A DNA stretch of 64,000 bases from Planctomycetota bacterium (GTDB taxonomy: Bacteria > Planctomycetota > UBA1135 > GCA-002686595). The translations under genes and the position numbers were made by a program. The stretch is taken from positions 39,544-103,543 of the forward strand of contig JAPKBR010000005.1 of the NCBI GenBank assembly GCA_028823345.1. The letters run 5' to 3'. Under the pieces are notes generated by a model. The model saw only the letters and a list, made by a program, of their open reading frames with translations, was not told the DNA's origin and ran no database searches. The first letter of the stretch is position 1. Each line of letters begins with the position of its first letter. Positions 1-9,404 of this stretch are shown piece by piece.

Positions 1-825
1 GCCACCCACGAGATGGGTCACGCCTTGGGCTTGGGTCACTCAAGTCAAGTATTCAGCACCATGTTCTCGTCCATGTCCGCCGGCACCACCAGTTGGCGAT
101 CCTTGACCTCCGATGACCGCCAGGGCGTACAAGCCATTTATGGAGCCGCGGCCCCAGGCAAGCCGGTCATCACACACGCAACCTTTGACGGCTTACGGGT
201 ACACCTAACCGGCTCGGGATTCAGCGCCACGGGCAACGAGGTCTGGTTCACCAGCAAAGGCCCCAGCGCTTGGGGTTCTCAACCCATCGTCACCGATGTC
301 AGCTCCAATGGAACCAGCATCACGGTGGTTCCCCCGGTGGACGCGGGCAATGGGGACGTGTTGGTGCGCAACACGGCCTCGGGCTTTGAATCTCTCTCAA
401 ACGCATGGCCCCTCGCGTTGGCCTGTTCCCCTATCAGCAATTATTGCCCCACCACGGCCAACAGTTCGGGCGACGGCGCAGTGCTGGGCATCAGCGGCAG
501 CCAGAGCGTGCAAGCCAACGACTTAGTCCTGACCGCTCGCGGCGTGGTACCCAACCAATTCAGCATCTTCTTCTACGGCCAGAATCAAACCAGTGCGCTG
601 GTGGCCGGCGGAACTCTTTGCGTAGGCGGCCCCTTCTATCGGCTGGGCATTGCACAGGCCAGCGCAGCGGGAGATGTGGTCTATGCGCTCGATCTCAATG
701 CACCGCCGGATCCGGCGGGACAGATTCAAACGGGCCAGACCTGGAACTTCCAGCTCTGGTACCGGGACCCGGCGGGCGCGGGGAGTGACTTCTCCGATGC
801 CCTGTCGATTCCCTTCTGCCCCTAG
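1..825 (+). CDS. Matrixin-like secreted metalloprotease, C-terminal part
   Basis: The reading frame is open from the first base, so the 5' end lies outside the window. The first codons read HEMGHALGLGH, the HExxHxxGxxH zinc site of matrixin/metzincin proteases, followed about ten residues later by Met residues (STMFSSMS) that fit the Met-turn. After the catalytic end comes an IPT/TIG-like beta region (starting near KPVITHATFDG). The last ~135 residues form a domain ending in WNFQLWYRD...DALSIPFCP, which recurs in two other proteins of this window. It is probably an exported protease acting outside the cytoplasm. Substrate is unknown. The gene ends 20 bp before the convergent TerC gene. Confidence 0.85.
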   Translation, partial: ATHEMGHALGLGHSSQVFSTMFSSMSAGTTSWRSLTSDDRQGVQAIYGAAAPGKPVITHATFDGLRVHLTGSGFSATGNEVWFTSKGPSAWGSQPIVTDVSSNGTSITVVPPVDAGNGDVLVRNTASGFESLSNAWPLALACSPISNYCPTTANSSGDGAVLGISGSQSVQANDLVLTARGVVPNQFSIFFYGQNQTSALVAGGTLCVGGPFYRLGIAQASAAGDVVYALDLNAPPDPAGQIQTGQTWNFQLWYRDPAGAGSDFSDALSIPFCP

Positions 826-845
826 GGGGGGGCACTGGCCAGCAG

Positions 846-1571
846 TTACTTCTTGGCGTTGTTGAGCTTGCGTTGATGCTTCATCCGCAGGTTGAGGAAC
901 TCCACCGAGAGGGAGAACCCCATGGCGAAGTAGATGTACCCGCGGGGAACATGAAAGCGCAGACCGTCCGCGATGAGGGTTACACCCACCAGCATCAAGA
1001 ATGACAGGGCAAGCATTTTGACCGTCGGGTGCTTTTCGATGAAGCTCGCGACTCGGCTCGCGGCCAACATCATCACGCCCACGGCAATGACCACCGCAGT
1101 GATCATCACGACCACCTGGTCAACCATTCCCACGGCGGTGATCACCGAATCCAACGAGAACACCAGGTCCAGTAGGAAAATCTGGATCAGCACACCGCGC
1201 ACGGAGGTGGGCGCGCTGGAGGCCTGGTCCTCGTGGATGCCCTCCACGGTGTGATGGATCTCCTTAGTGCCCTTGGTCAACAGAAACAGACCACCCCCGA
1301 GCATGATCAAATCCTTGCCGCTAAACACGTGGTCCATGAGCTCGAATAGGTCCCGGTTGAGGCTCAATACCCAGGATATCGCCAGCAGCAGCAGGATGCG
1401 CCCGCCCATGGCCATGCCGAGTCCCATGATCCGCGCGCGATCCTGGTGCTCCTTGGGAAGGCGTGCAACCAATACCGAGATGAAGACGATATTGTCGATC
1501 CCCAGCACGATTTCGAGGGCGGTCAAACTTGCCAGGGCGACCCAGGCTTCAGGTTGTGATATCCAGTCCAT
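846..1571 (-). CDS. TerC family integral membrane protein
   Basis: A 241-residue multipass membrane protein with the TerC family opening: a short N-terminus, then LEIVLGIDNIVFISVL with the conserved acidic residue in a membrane helix, and a second half-repeat around FLLDLVFSLDSVITAVGM. Length and layout match the YgdQ/TerC-type proteins, which are linked to metal ion (manganese) export and metal homeostasis at the membrane. The C-terminus is basic (RMKHQRKLNNAKK). It lies 3 bp downstream of the SGNH lipoprotein gene on the same strand, so the two are probably cotranscribed. Family assignment is firm; the transported ion is not readable from the sequence. Confidence 0.92.
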   Translation of the reverse strand: MDWISQPEAWVALASLTALEIVLGIDNIVFISVLVARLPKEHQDRARIMGLGMAMGGRILLLLAISWVLSLNRDLFELMDHVFSGKDLIMLGGGLFLLTKGTKEIHHTVEGIHEDQASSAPTSVRGVLIQIFLLDLVFSLDSVITAVGMVDQVVVMITAVVIAVGVMMLAASRVASFIEKHPTVKMLALSFLMLVGVTLIADGLRFHVPRGYIYFAMGFSLSVEFLNLRMKHQRKLNNAKK

Positions 1572-1574
1572 GAT

Positions 1575-2399
1575 TTATCGGTTTCTGCGCAGTTCGCGGG
1601 CTATCTCGAGAATTTCGGTGGGAGTCCCTTTAATGTGTTGGCCCAAGCCAACCTCCTCTAGGGCCTCCAAGACTAAGCCCACTAGGCCCACTAGAGTCGG
1701 GTGCAAACGGTCCGGTTGCAAGATCAATGCCCCTTCGGGGGGCCAAGTCTCCCCTCGCAACTGGCGAGGACCCCCTTCGACCTTGCGCTGAGAGCCGCGC
1801 AGGTCATAAAAAGCCACCCGGGGTCGTTCATCGGACCAATCCAAGACTTGACGATTCAGTTGTTCTTGGCTCTCGATGCTTGGAACCTGTTCCTTGGTCA
1901 ACATCAGGCCAATGGCTGCGGTCATGTCGGGCACGCCCCCCACGATGATCGGGCAGTCCAGGCTGTCGAGAAGCTCCAGACCGAGGTTCATTAAGCCTGA
2001 ACGCTGCGCTTCTTGTCGGCGCCCGTAGGCAAACCAAAAAGGAAAGTCGATGGCGATGACTAGGGTGGGGTCAAACTCACGGGCCTTTTCCAGGGCAGCG
2101 CGACCATTCTTCTGGGGCCGCATGAAGAAAAAAGAAGAGGCGATGGTCAGAACCCCGGAGCTCTCAATCCCAAAGGCCGCGGCGGTCACCGTGCCTAGAT
2201 CCTGGTTCAGTCCAAAGCCCGCGGAAGCGGAAGCACCCAGGACCAGAACCCTCTCGAACAGGGCGTCCTCTCGCCAGCGTGGATCTCCGGGAAGAGAGTC
2301 CTCCAGCGCGACCTCCCCTGGGGCCTCCGGAGGAAGCGCGCAGCAAGCGGCCATCGAGAGCAAGAACAAGAATTGTGCGGAGCGCTGAAGAGTGGTCAT
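1575..2399 (-). CDS. SGNH/GDSL-type hydrolase-like lipoprotein
   Basis: A 274-residue protein with a hydrophobic N-terminus ending in MAACCA, which fits a lipoprotein signal with Cys19 or Cys20. A beta strand followed by GASAS (residues 55-59) resembles block I of SGNH hydrolases, where GDS normally holds the catalytic serine (here Ser57, with Ala instead of Asp before it). Near the C-terminus DRLHPT matches block V (Asp and His three residues apart). This suggests an esterase or acylhydrolase in the periplasm, but blocks II and III are not obvious, so the function is tentative. It is upstream of and almost touching the TerC gene. Confidence 0.6.
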   Translation of the reverse strand: MTTLQRSAQFLFLLSMAACCALPPEAPGEVALEDSLPGDPRWREDALFERVLVLGASASAGFGLNQDLGTVTAAAFGIESSGVLTIASSFFFMRPQKNGRAALEKAREFDPTLVIAIDFPFWFAYGRRQEAQRSGLMNLGLELLDSLDCPIIVGGVPDMTAAIGLMLTKEQVPSIESQEQLNRQVLDWSDERPRVAFYDLRGSQRKVEGGPRQLRGETWPPEGALILQPDRLHPTLVGLVGLVLEALEEVGLGQHIKGTPTEILEIARELRRNR

Positions 2400-2549
2400 G
2401 CGCCCCTATCCTACACCCGGGGGGAATCGGGCATCATGGACAAGCTGGACAGTGCGTAAAGCCACCAGATTTTGCCAGCAGAGAGGGATGCGCCCCTCAA
2501 ACGCCCCAATCAGTGCGTATCGTGGGCCCCCAACGCCTCTAGCCCCCCC

Positions 2550-5393
2550 ATGAACCCTCCTCCGCCTAGCAACCCCCTGCGCCCGACACCCCGTTGGGTA
2601 CAGGACCTACCCGGAGCAAGACTGCCCGCCAGTTGGATCGCGGCTCTGGTCTTCCTGGTGGCCCTGGGCTTGAGCATCGTGCTGGAGCCCGCCCTGTCCG
2701 GTTCGTTTGTCTACGACGACCTTTCCCTCGTGGTGGACAACCCAATCATGCAAGACTTGGGCACCGCTTTCGGTGCTTGGCGGGAACCCCTGTGGAGCTT
2801 TGCGGGTGGCGGACTCAGCGAACAGGTGGGGTTTTGGCGACCCTTGACCGTGATCGCATTGGCCCTCGGTAAGACCATCGGTGGGACTAGCCCTTGGGGC
2901 CATCACCTGGTGTCAGCTCTCTTGCACCTCGCGGCCTTCTGTGCAGCATGGGGTTTACTGGCCGCGCTCCTGCGCCACCACACAGCGAGCTTTTTGATCG
3001 CTCTCCTTTTTGCCTTTCATCCTTTGCAAGTGCAAGCAGCCAGTTGGATCGCCGCAGTCAATGACCCCTTGGCGGGACTGATGGTACTGCTTGCCTTGAA
3101 TGCCTTTGTGCGTTGGCGAAATCGGGGCTCCTCGGGGATTCCGGTCCTTTGCGGAACCCTGCTCCTTGCGGGTTTGCTTGCAAAGGAACAAGCCCTGGCC
3201 GGCCTCCCCCTACTGCTCCTGATCGACGGGATGCTCTTGCGCTTCGGCGCGCGGGACAACCAACCGCGCCCGGGGATCTTGCGCAGTTGGATGCCGGTGC
3301 TAGTGTGCCTCGTGGTTTGGTGGCTGCTGCGCTGGTCGGTGTTCGGATCCCCTTCAGGAGGCCTCGGCGGAGCCCTCGTGGGCCTGGATCTTTCCTTCGC
3401 CCGGGAAATGCAGTTACGCGCCGAGGTACTGGGTAGCTGGACCCTCTCCATGTTCTGGCCAAGCGATCTACCTTTCTTCCACATGGTAAGGCCTGTCCTG
3501 GCCTTCAACGAGCCAGAGTGGATCCGGGCCTTGATCGGGCTGGGCCTATTCGCAGCCCTCTTGGGCGTGGGTATCAAGCGCCGCTCGCCCTGGTGGATTA
3601 CCGGGGCCCTGGGCTTGCCCTTGGCGGTAGCTCCGGTCTTGATCCTGCCCGAAAATGCCGGTGCCTTCCCGATCGCCGATCGCTATGCCTACCTTGCGGT
3701 ACTGCCCATGATGGGGGTGCTCGTGGCTGGAATAGCGCGCTTCATGCAACCCAAGCACCTACTGCTGGCGGTACCCATGTTGGCTCTTGTTTTCGCCCTG
3801 CGAAGTCACGAGCGCACGAATATCTACACCGACGACCGTACCTTTCACTCTCAAGCAGTCCTTGAAACCCCTGATGTTCCCGCCGCATGGCTAGGCCTGG
3901 GGCGCGTGCTGCTTTCGGAGTATCGCATCACCGCCGAGGACGCCCTGCGCGACGAGGCCATGGCTGCCTTTTTGCAGTCGTTGGTCCTGGGCCATGACTA
4001 CGGTGACAAGCACCCTAAGCTTGGGCCCGAAGCCCCGGTCAACGAGCGTCTCCTTGAACTCTTGACCGTGATCAACGATCGGCAAGCCAATCCGAAACCG
4101 GACCTTCGCATCATGGTCAGCGCCAATGAGCGCATCGACGGAAACCTAGGCCAGGCCTGGTGTTATCTGTTGAACGCCATGATTTCCCCGGACCCGGAAT
4201 TTGAAACAGCCATCTCAATCTTCCGCGCGGTGGTCGCAGCGATCCCCATGAGTTCCGAGGCCCGCACGGGCTTGGGAGTTGCCCTGATGGCGTCAGGCAA
4301 CCTCGCTGCCGCAGAGCCTGAATTGCGCGAGGGCACACGCCTCAACCCACGCAGCCCCCAGGGATGGTTCAACCTGGGCCAATGCCTACAAAAAACCGAC
4401 AAGCTAAAGGAGGCCAGCAGTGCCTTCAAGGTGGCCGCTGATTTGCGCCCGGACAAGCGTACGCGTCGGCACCTGGCCATGAGCCTTGTGGACGCGGGGC
4501 ACAATGCTAGGGCCCAGGAAGTCCTCGCAGAGTTGAGCTCCGAATTCCCCGGAGATCCCGAGATCATGCTTGTGCAAGGGCATCTGGAATATTCCAAGGG
4601 CAACCTAACCCGCGCCCTGGACTGGTTCGATCGAGCCCTGCACCGGGAAGCCAACCTGGGGCCGGCCCATCGCATGCGCGGAGAGGTCCTCATGCGCCAG
4701 GGTTTACGCCCCGAAGCCATCGACGCATTTGGGCGGGCCTGCGAGTTGATGCCCGAGAGCTTCGAAGCTCACTACTATGCTGCTCGCTTGTTGCTCGAAG
4801 ACCAAGCCACGGCTCACCAAGCCCGTACGATGCTCGAGGTTGCCTACCGACGTTCGCCCGCGGGTGAAGTGCGTGCCGCTCTGAGCGATGCCTTGACCCA
4901 ATTCGTAAGTACTGATGCGGACGCGATGATGGGACTCTCCCGTTTGGAGCAGGCCCGAGGCGATTGGGGCGGAAGCCTGCGCTGGACCGAAAGGGTCTTG
5001 GCCATACCTAATCTGTGGCCCAATCATCCCAAGCGCCTGGAGAACATCGGTCTTGTGCGACAGGCCCGCGGGACGCTCTTCGAAAAACTCAAACGTCCCG
5101 CCGAGGCTATCCAGGAATACGAACTGAGCCTGGAAAGCAACCCCACGGGGTTTTGGACCCTGCACAACCTAGGGTTGCTGCTCGGCCAAGAGGGGCGGCC
5201 AGACTTGGCCCAGCCCTATCTCGCTCGCGCCCTCAAGAATATTGACGTTCTCGGCAGCAAGGATGATCGCAGCAGTATTCGCCCCGCGGTGGAACGCACC
5301 CTGAAGGTCCTCTTGGAGAACATCAGTAAGAACCAAGAGACCTTTGAGGGGCCGGTACCAGAGCTACCCGGTTTGCCCCCTGAAAAGGACTGA
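2550..5393 (+). CDS. TMTC-like membrane protein with C-terminal TPR repeats
   Basis: About 947 residues if started at the ATG at 2550; an upstream in-frame start at 2472 would add a proline- and Asn-rich extension with no sign of function, so I prefer 2550. The N-terminal ~400 residues are multipass membrane sequence with FVYDDLSLVVDNP, WRPLTVIALAL and HHLVSALLHLAA, which resembles the GT-C-fold glycosyltransferases of the TMTC/DUF1736 type (acidic pair in the first loop). The rest consists of tetratricopeptide repeats. By analogy it may transfer a lipid-linked sugar to proteins outside the cytoplasm; this is inference. It is divergent from the SGNH lipoprotein gene and convergent with pyrK. 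Confidence 0.75.
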   Translation: MNPPPPSNPLRPTPRWVQDLPGARLPASWIAALVFLVALGLSIVLEPALSGSFVYDDLSLVVDNPIMQDLGTAFGAWREPLWSFAGGGLSEQVGFWRPLTVIALALGKTIGGTSPWGHHLVSALLHLAAFCAAWGLLAALLRHHTASFLIALLFAFHPLQVQAASWIAAVNDPLAGLMVLLALNAFVRWRNRGSSGIPVLCGTLLLAGLLAKEQALAGLPLLLLIDGMLLRFGARDNQPRPGILRSWMPVLVCLVVWWLLRWSVFGSPSGGLGGALVGLDLSFAREMQLRAEVLGSWTLSMFWPSDLPFFHMVRPVLAFNEPEWIRALIGLGLFAALLGVGIKRRSPWWITGALGLPLAVAPVLILPENAGAFPIADRYAYLAVLPMMGVLVAGIARFMQPKHLLLAVPMLALVFALRSHERTNIYTDDRTFHSQAVLETPDVPAAWLGLGRVLLSEYRITAEDALRDEAMAAFLQSLVLGHDYGDKHPKLGPEAPVNERLLELLTVINDRQANPKPDLRIMVSANERIDGNLGQAWCYLLNAMISPDPEFETAISIFRAVVAAIPMSSEARTGLGVALMASGNLAAAEPELREGTRLNPRSPQGWFNLGQCLQKTDKLKEASSAFKVAADLRPDKRTRRHLAMSLVDAGHNARAQEVLAELSSEFPGDPEIMLVQGHLEYSKGNLTRALDWFDRALHREANLGPAHRMRGEVLMRQGLRPEAIDAFGRACELMPESFEAHYYAARLLLEDQATAHQARTMLEVAYRRSPAGEVRAALSDALTQFVSTDADAMMGLSRLEQARGDWGGSLRWTERVLAIPNLWPNHPKRLENIGLVRQARGTLFEKLKRPAEAIQEYELSLESNPTGFWTLHNLGLLLGQEGRPDLAQPYLARALKNIDVLGSKDDRSSIRPAVERTLKVLLENISKNQETFEGPVPELPGLPPEKD

Positions 5394-5410
5394 CCCCAAA
5401 ACCTGGGGAT

Positions 5411-6259
5411 CTAGTCCAGCCGCACGTCACAGGCGGCAAACACCGGCCCATCGAGGCAGCACTTAGCCACGGGCCAATCCCCGAGGGAGCCCTCCTCGCG
5501 AGTGAACACCGCGCATCCGTTGCAAATCCCCACGCCGCATCCCATATAGGTCTCAAGGGACAGCCAGCAGTCAAGTCCGCGCTTTTCCGCAAGACGCACC
5601 ACCGCATTCATCATGGGCTCGGGACCACAGGTCCATAGGCGCACATCTTCAGGTAGGCGCCCCGCCTGCCAATGATCCTCAAGAGCTTGCACTACGTTCC
5701 CGTGGAAGCCGCGACTACCATCATCTGTGCAAGCGGTGACGGCTGAACCCAGCTCTTCAAATTGTTCGATGTCGTACAGCAAGCCCTGATGGCGACCACC
5801 ATAGATCAGGTGCAGGTTCTCGGGAGCGACTGCCGCCCGGTCTTGCGTTCCCCGTAGGGCATCGCGCAAGGCGATATGGAAGGGTGCAGAACCAATGCCC
5901 CCAGCCAACATGACCAGTGGCTTGCCGTCGCTTGGCATTTCGGGCCAGCCGCGCCCAAGGGGGCCGAGCACTTGGATGTCCTCCCCCAGAAGAGTCTCGG
6001 CCAAGGCCTCCGTGCCAGGCCCGATGACCTTGATCAGAAACTCAAGGTTTCCGTTCTCGCCCTGGCGATACAGGGAAAAGGGCCGAGGGATCGCCGGGGA
6101 TCGGGGGTCGTTCCGCCGCAACATGAAGAAACGACCGGCTCCAAGCTGGCCAAGAGCCACCTCTGGCTGCACCTCAAGCACAACCCCGTCGCTGCCCGTC
6201 GGCCGGATCGAGACCACTTTGCCTCGCTGGCTCTGGGTATCGGGAGGAAGGGCGGTCAT
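5411..6259 (-). CDS. pyrK: Dihydroorotate dehydrogenase electron transfer subunit (PyrK-like)
   Basis: 282 residues from the ATG at 6259 (the longer frame to 6481 lacks homology-like sequence and overlaps the divergent gene). Domains in order: ferredoxin reductase-type FAD-binding barrel with RPFSLYR, NAD-binding half with GGIGSAPFH, and a C-terminal [2Fe-2S] site with Cys241, Cys246 and Cys249 (CGVGICNGC) plus Cys267/268. PyrK passes electrons from dihydroorotate dehydrogenase (PyrD type B) to NAD+ in pyrimidine synthesis, in the cytoplasm. No pyrD is in the window, so a related flavin/Fe-S oxidoreductase subunit remains possible. It is divergent from the lipoprotein gene at 6333. Confidence 0.85.
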   Translation of the reverse strand: MTALPPDTQSQRGKVVSIRPTGSDGVVLEVQPEVALGQLGAGRFFMLRRNDPRSPAIPRPFSLYRQGENGNLEFLIKVIGPGTEALAETLLGEDIQVLGPLGRGWPEMPSDGKPLVMLAGGIGSAPFHIALRDALRGTQDRAAVAPENLHLIYGGRHQGLLYDIEQFEELGSAVTACTDDGSRGFHGNVVQALEDHWQAGRLPEDVRLWTCGPEPMMNAVVRLAEKRGLDCWLSLETYMGCGVGICNGCAVFTREEGSLGDWPVAKCCLDGPVFAACDVRLD

Positions 6260-6332
6260 GGTTTGGGATTGTAAACAGAACGAACCGCACTCCAACGCCC
6301 ACATCGTGGATAACTCGGCTAATCTAGAAGCC

Positions 6333-7289
6333 ATGCGACTCGTCCCCAGCATCTGGATTCTTGCGGCCCTCTTGGGAGGCACCGCCTGCGTGGGCCCCGG
6401 CAGCTCGACTCCCGAAGCCACGTCCCTTCTCGGCCGCGAGCTCATGCGCCCCAAACTCGCCCCCGAGCGAGCGCAGCGCATGGAATCTCAATTGGCTGAG
6501 GCGCGCCGTGAGCACTCCAGTGCCCCCACCGAATCCAATGGGATCTGGGTCGGTCGGCGGCTGGCCTACCTCGGGCGCTATCGGGATGCGATCGATTGGT
6601 ACAGCGGCGCTCTTGAGAGTCACCCCAATTCCTATCGCCTCTTGCGACACCGGGGGCACCGCTGGATCACCCTGCGGGAATTTGTGCGCGCGGAAGAGGA
6701 CCTCTCTGCAGCTTGGCAGAAGGCTCAAAACTATCCGGACACCATCGAGCCGGATGGAGCACCCAACGAATACAACCTGCCCCGCAGCACCGACCACACC
6801 AATATTCTCTATCACTGGGCCTTGAGCCTGCATCTGCAAGGGCGCGTGGATGAGGCCGCGGCAATCTGGACCATGTGCCTCAAGCGCTGCCAGAATCATG
6901 ACATGGAAGTGGCCACGCGCTATTGGTTGGCCCATGCCCAACGTCTTGCGGGCAATTTTGGCGCCGCGACGAAAACCCTGCGGCCGGTGGAAGCCAGCTG
7001 GGTCGTACTCGAAAACCAGTCCTACCGGGACCTGTGCTTGATCATGAGCGGCCGTGGCTCCGTAGGAGAAGCCCTCGAAGCCAGTCACGATGGAATCGCC
7101 GACGCAACCGTGGCCTACGGGGTCGCGGCTTGGCGCACCCAGATGGGCGGCGATACGACAGGTGCGCGGGCTGCCCTGGCCCTGGTGGCGGAGCGAGGAG
7201 CCTGGGCGGCATTTGGCACCATTGCGGCCGAGGCGGATCTCTACCGATTGGGGTATGGAGATCAGCCCGGCGGCGGCGAAGACCAGTAG
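6333..7289 (+). CDS. TPR-like lipoprotein of unknown function
   Basis: 318 residues from the ATG at 6333. The start gives a lipoprotein signal (LAALLGGTAC, Cys near residue 17). The body is helical and reads like tetratricopeptide repeats, for example YRDAIDWYSGALESHPNSYRLL and the following HRWITLREFVRAEEDLSAAW. An upstream open frame in the same phase (from 5895) overlaps the divergent pyrK and is not a credible start. The gene ends 30 bp before the ABC-F gene and may share its transcript. It is probably a periplasmic protein-interaction factor; no more can be said. Confidence 0.75.
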   Translation: MRLVPSIWILAALLGGTACVGPGSSTPEATSLLGRELMRPKLAPERAQRMESQLAEARREHSSAPTESNGIWVGRRLAYLGRYRDAIDWYSGALESHPNSYRLLRHRGHRWITLREFVRAEEDLSAAWQKAQNYPDTIEPDGAPNEYNLPRSTDHTNILYHWALSLHLQGRVDEAAAIWTMCLKRCQNHDMEVATRYWLAHAQRLAGNFGAATKTLRPVEASWVVLENQSYRDLCLIMSGRGSVGEALEASHDGIADATVAYGVAAWRTQMGGDTTGARAALALVAERGAWAAFGTIAAEADLYRLGYGDQPGGGEDQ

Positions 7290-7319
7290 ACTGCTCGGCT
7301 TCCATTCGGAGCCCCTGCA

Positions 7320-9242
7320 ATGTCCCTACTGATACTCGAAGACCTCAAAAAGCACTTTGGACCCCAAGAGGTGCTGCGCGGCACCTCCCTGGCCATCAGC
7401 CCGGGTCAAAAGGTCGGCATCGTCGGACGCAATGGTGGCGGCAAAACGACTCTCTTTCGGATGATCACTGGGGAAGAGGCGCCAGATTGGGGACGCGTGG
7501 TCATTCGCAAAGGAGCACGCATGACCTTCGTGCCCCAGCGACCGGTATTCGAGCCCCACGAGGTGGTGCGAGCCCATGTGGAGAGCGGCTTGGATGAGGC
7601 GCGCAAAGTGGGCGCGGCCCTCGAGATCGTTGGCGAGAAAATGGGGACCGCCGAAGGGACGGAACTAGATCGTTTGATGCGGGACCACGATCGCTTGACC
7701 GGCGAGATGGAAACCCTCGACGGGTGGGACCTCGAACACAAGGTGGAAAAAGTCCTCTCGGGCATTGGCTTGGCCAAGAACCTTTGGGACAGCAAGGCCA
7801 ACACCCTGTCCGGGGGTGAGAAAAACCGCGTCAGCTTGGCCCGGGCCCTGGTGGGCGGCGGCGACTTGCTCTTGCTCGACGAACCCACGAACCACCTGGA
7901 CTTGGTGGGTATCGAGTGGCTCGAAAAGTACCTACGCGAAATTCACAGCGCAATCCTGGTGGTTTCCCACGACCGGCGCCTGCTGACCAACTCGGTGCAG
8001 CGCATCTTGGAACTAGAGTTCGGCCAATTGAACTCTTATCCGGGGAACTACACCAAGTATGTGGAGCTCAAGTCCGAGCGCTATGAAACGGATCTCAAGG
8101 CCTACGTGCAGCAGCGCGAAATGCTGAAGAAGGAAGAAGGCTTCATCAAAAAACACATGGGCTCCCAGCGCACGGCCGAGGCTAAAGGGCGGCTCAAGAA
8201 GCTCGGACACATCACGCGCCTGGAACGCCCCAACCACGACGTGCGTCGTCCGGTCATCAAGGCCCCCGAGGCCGCCCGCGGAGGCGAAAAGGTTATGGGT
8301 ATTGAACACCTCAAAGCTGGCTATGGGGACAAGGTGCTGCTTTCCAACGTCAATCTGCGGCTGGGTCGCGGTCAACGCATTGGCCTGGTGGGACCCAACG
8401 GCTCGGGGAAGACAACCTTGCTGAAGATCATGGCAGGGGTGCTGTCACCCCTAGCCGGCGAAGTGGTTCGCGGGCACGGGGAAGAGTGCGCCTACTTCGA
8501 TCAGGACACCAGTCACCTGCGCCCAGACAGCACCCCTTTTGGGGAAATCCTACGCCGTCATTCGAAGATGAGCGACCTGGAAATCCGCAGCCACCTGGCC
8601 CTGTTCCTGTTCCGGGGCGATGGCGTGGACAAAGTAATCACGGCCCTTTCCGGCGGCGAACGGGCACGACTAGCGTTGGCGCTCCTGGTGTTGTCAAAAC
8701 CCAGTTGGCTGGCCATGGACGAACCCACCAACCACTTGGACTTGGCGGGTCGCACAGCGCTGGAAGAAATGCTGGGTGGTTTCCAAGGGGCCATCCTCTG
8801 CATCTCCCACGACCGTGAGTTCCTCGACGGTTTGACGACCCACACCTGGGAAGTGCACGACGGCGGGGTGCTGGAATACGAAGGCAACTACAGCGCATGG
8901 CGAGCGGCCAAGCAGGCCGAGGTCGATGACGCCAGTGCCAAGAAGGTGCAAAAGGCGGCAGATACCCGCAAGCATCAAGAAGCCAAAACCCAAGCTGCAA
9001 GTCGCAAAGACAAGGGAAAGGCCAAGGGCAAAAGTCCCCGCAAGAAGTCCAATCCCTGGAAGCTTGAAAAGCTCGAGACCAAAATCATGAAGCTCGAGGG
9101 CAAACTCGAGAAGCTCAATGAAACCCTGACCACTGAAGAGGTCTACTCCAACGTCGACAAGCTGCGCGACACCCAGTACCGCATCGCGGAAGTGGAGATG
9201 GAGTTGCAGCAGGCCAACGAGGAATGGGAGAGCTTCGCCTGA
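7320..9242 (+). CDS. ABC-F family ATPase (Uup/EttA-like)
   Basis: A 640-residue soluble protein with two ABC ATPase domains and no membrane segment. Walker A motifs lie at residues 36-44 (GRNGGGKTT) and 358-366 (GPNGSGKTT). Signature motifs LSGGE lie at about 163 and 443, each followed by a Walker B ending in DEPTNHLD. The linker between the domains is helical and charged, and the C-terminus is Lys-rich followed by a coiled coil (about 560-640), as in Uup-type members. ABC-F proteins act on ribosomes or nucleic acid rather than in transport. It lies just upstream of argS, consistent with a role in translation. Confidence 0.93.
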   Translation: MSLLILEDLKKHFGPQEVLRGTSLAISPGQKVGIVGRNGGGKTTLFRMITGEEAPDWGRVVIRKGARMTFVPQRPVFEPHEVVRAHVESGLDEARKVGAALEIVGEKMGTAEGTELDRLMRDHDRLTGEMETLDGWDLEHKVEKVLSGIGLAKNLWDSKANTLSGGEKNRVSLARALVGGGDLLLLDEPTNHLDLVGIEWLEKYLREIHSAILVVSHDRRLLTNSVQRILELEFGQLNSYPGNYTKYVELKSERYETDLKAYVQQREMLKKEEGFIKKHMGSQRTAEAKGRLKKLGHITRLERPNHDVRRPVIKAPEAARGGEKVMGIEHLKAGYGDKVLLSNVNLRLGRGQRIGLVGPNGSGKTTLLKIMAGVLSPLAGEVVRGHGEECAYFDQDTSHLRPDSTPFGEILRRHSKMSDLEIRSHLALFLFRGDGVDKVITALSGGERARLALALLVLSKPSWLAMDEPTNHLDLAGRTALEEMLGGFQGAILCISHDREFLDGLTTHTWEVHDGGVLEYEGNYSAWRAAKQAEVDDASAKKVQKAADTRKHQEAKTQAASRKDKGKAKGKSPRKKSNPWKLEKLETKIMKLEGKLEKLNETLTTEEVYSNVDKLRDTQYRIAEVEMELQQANEEWESFA

Positions 9243-9404
9243 GGGCTTGGGGCGGCTGACCCGGCCGCACCTTTCGCCACTTTTGGCCCCGCAAGCGTGG
9301 GCCCCCACCTCGCCCGGGCTGTATCCTCATCATCGGTCCAGCCCAACCAGCTCCTTCCGCCGACCATCCCTGCGATCCAAGCCGCCCCGGCGCACCAGAC
9401 CAGC

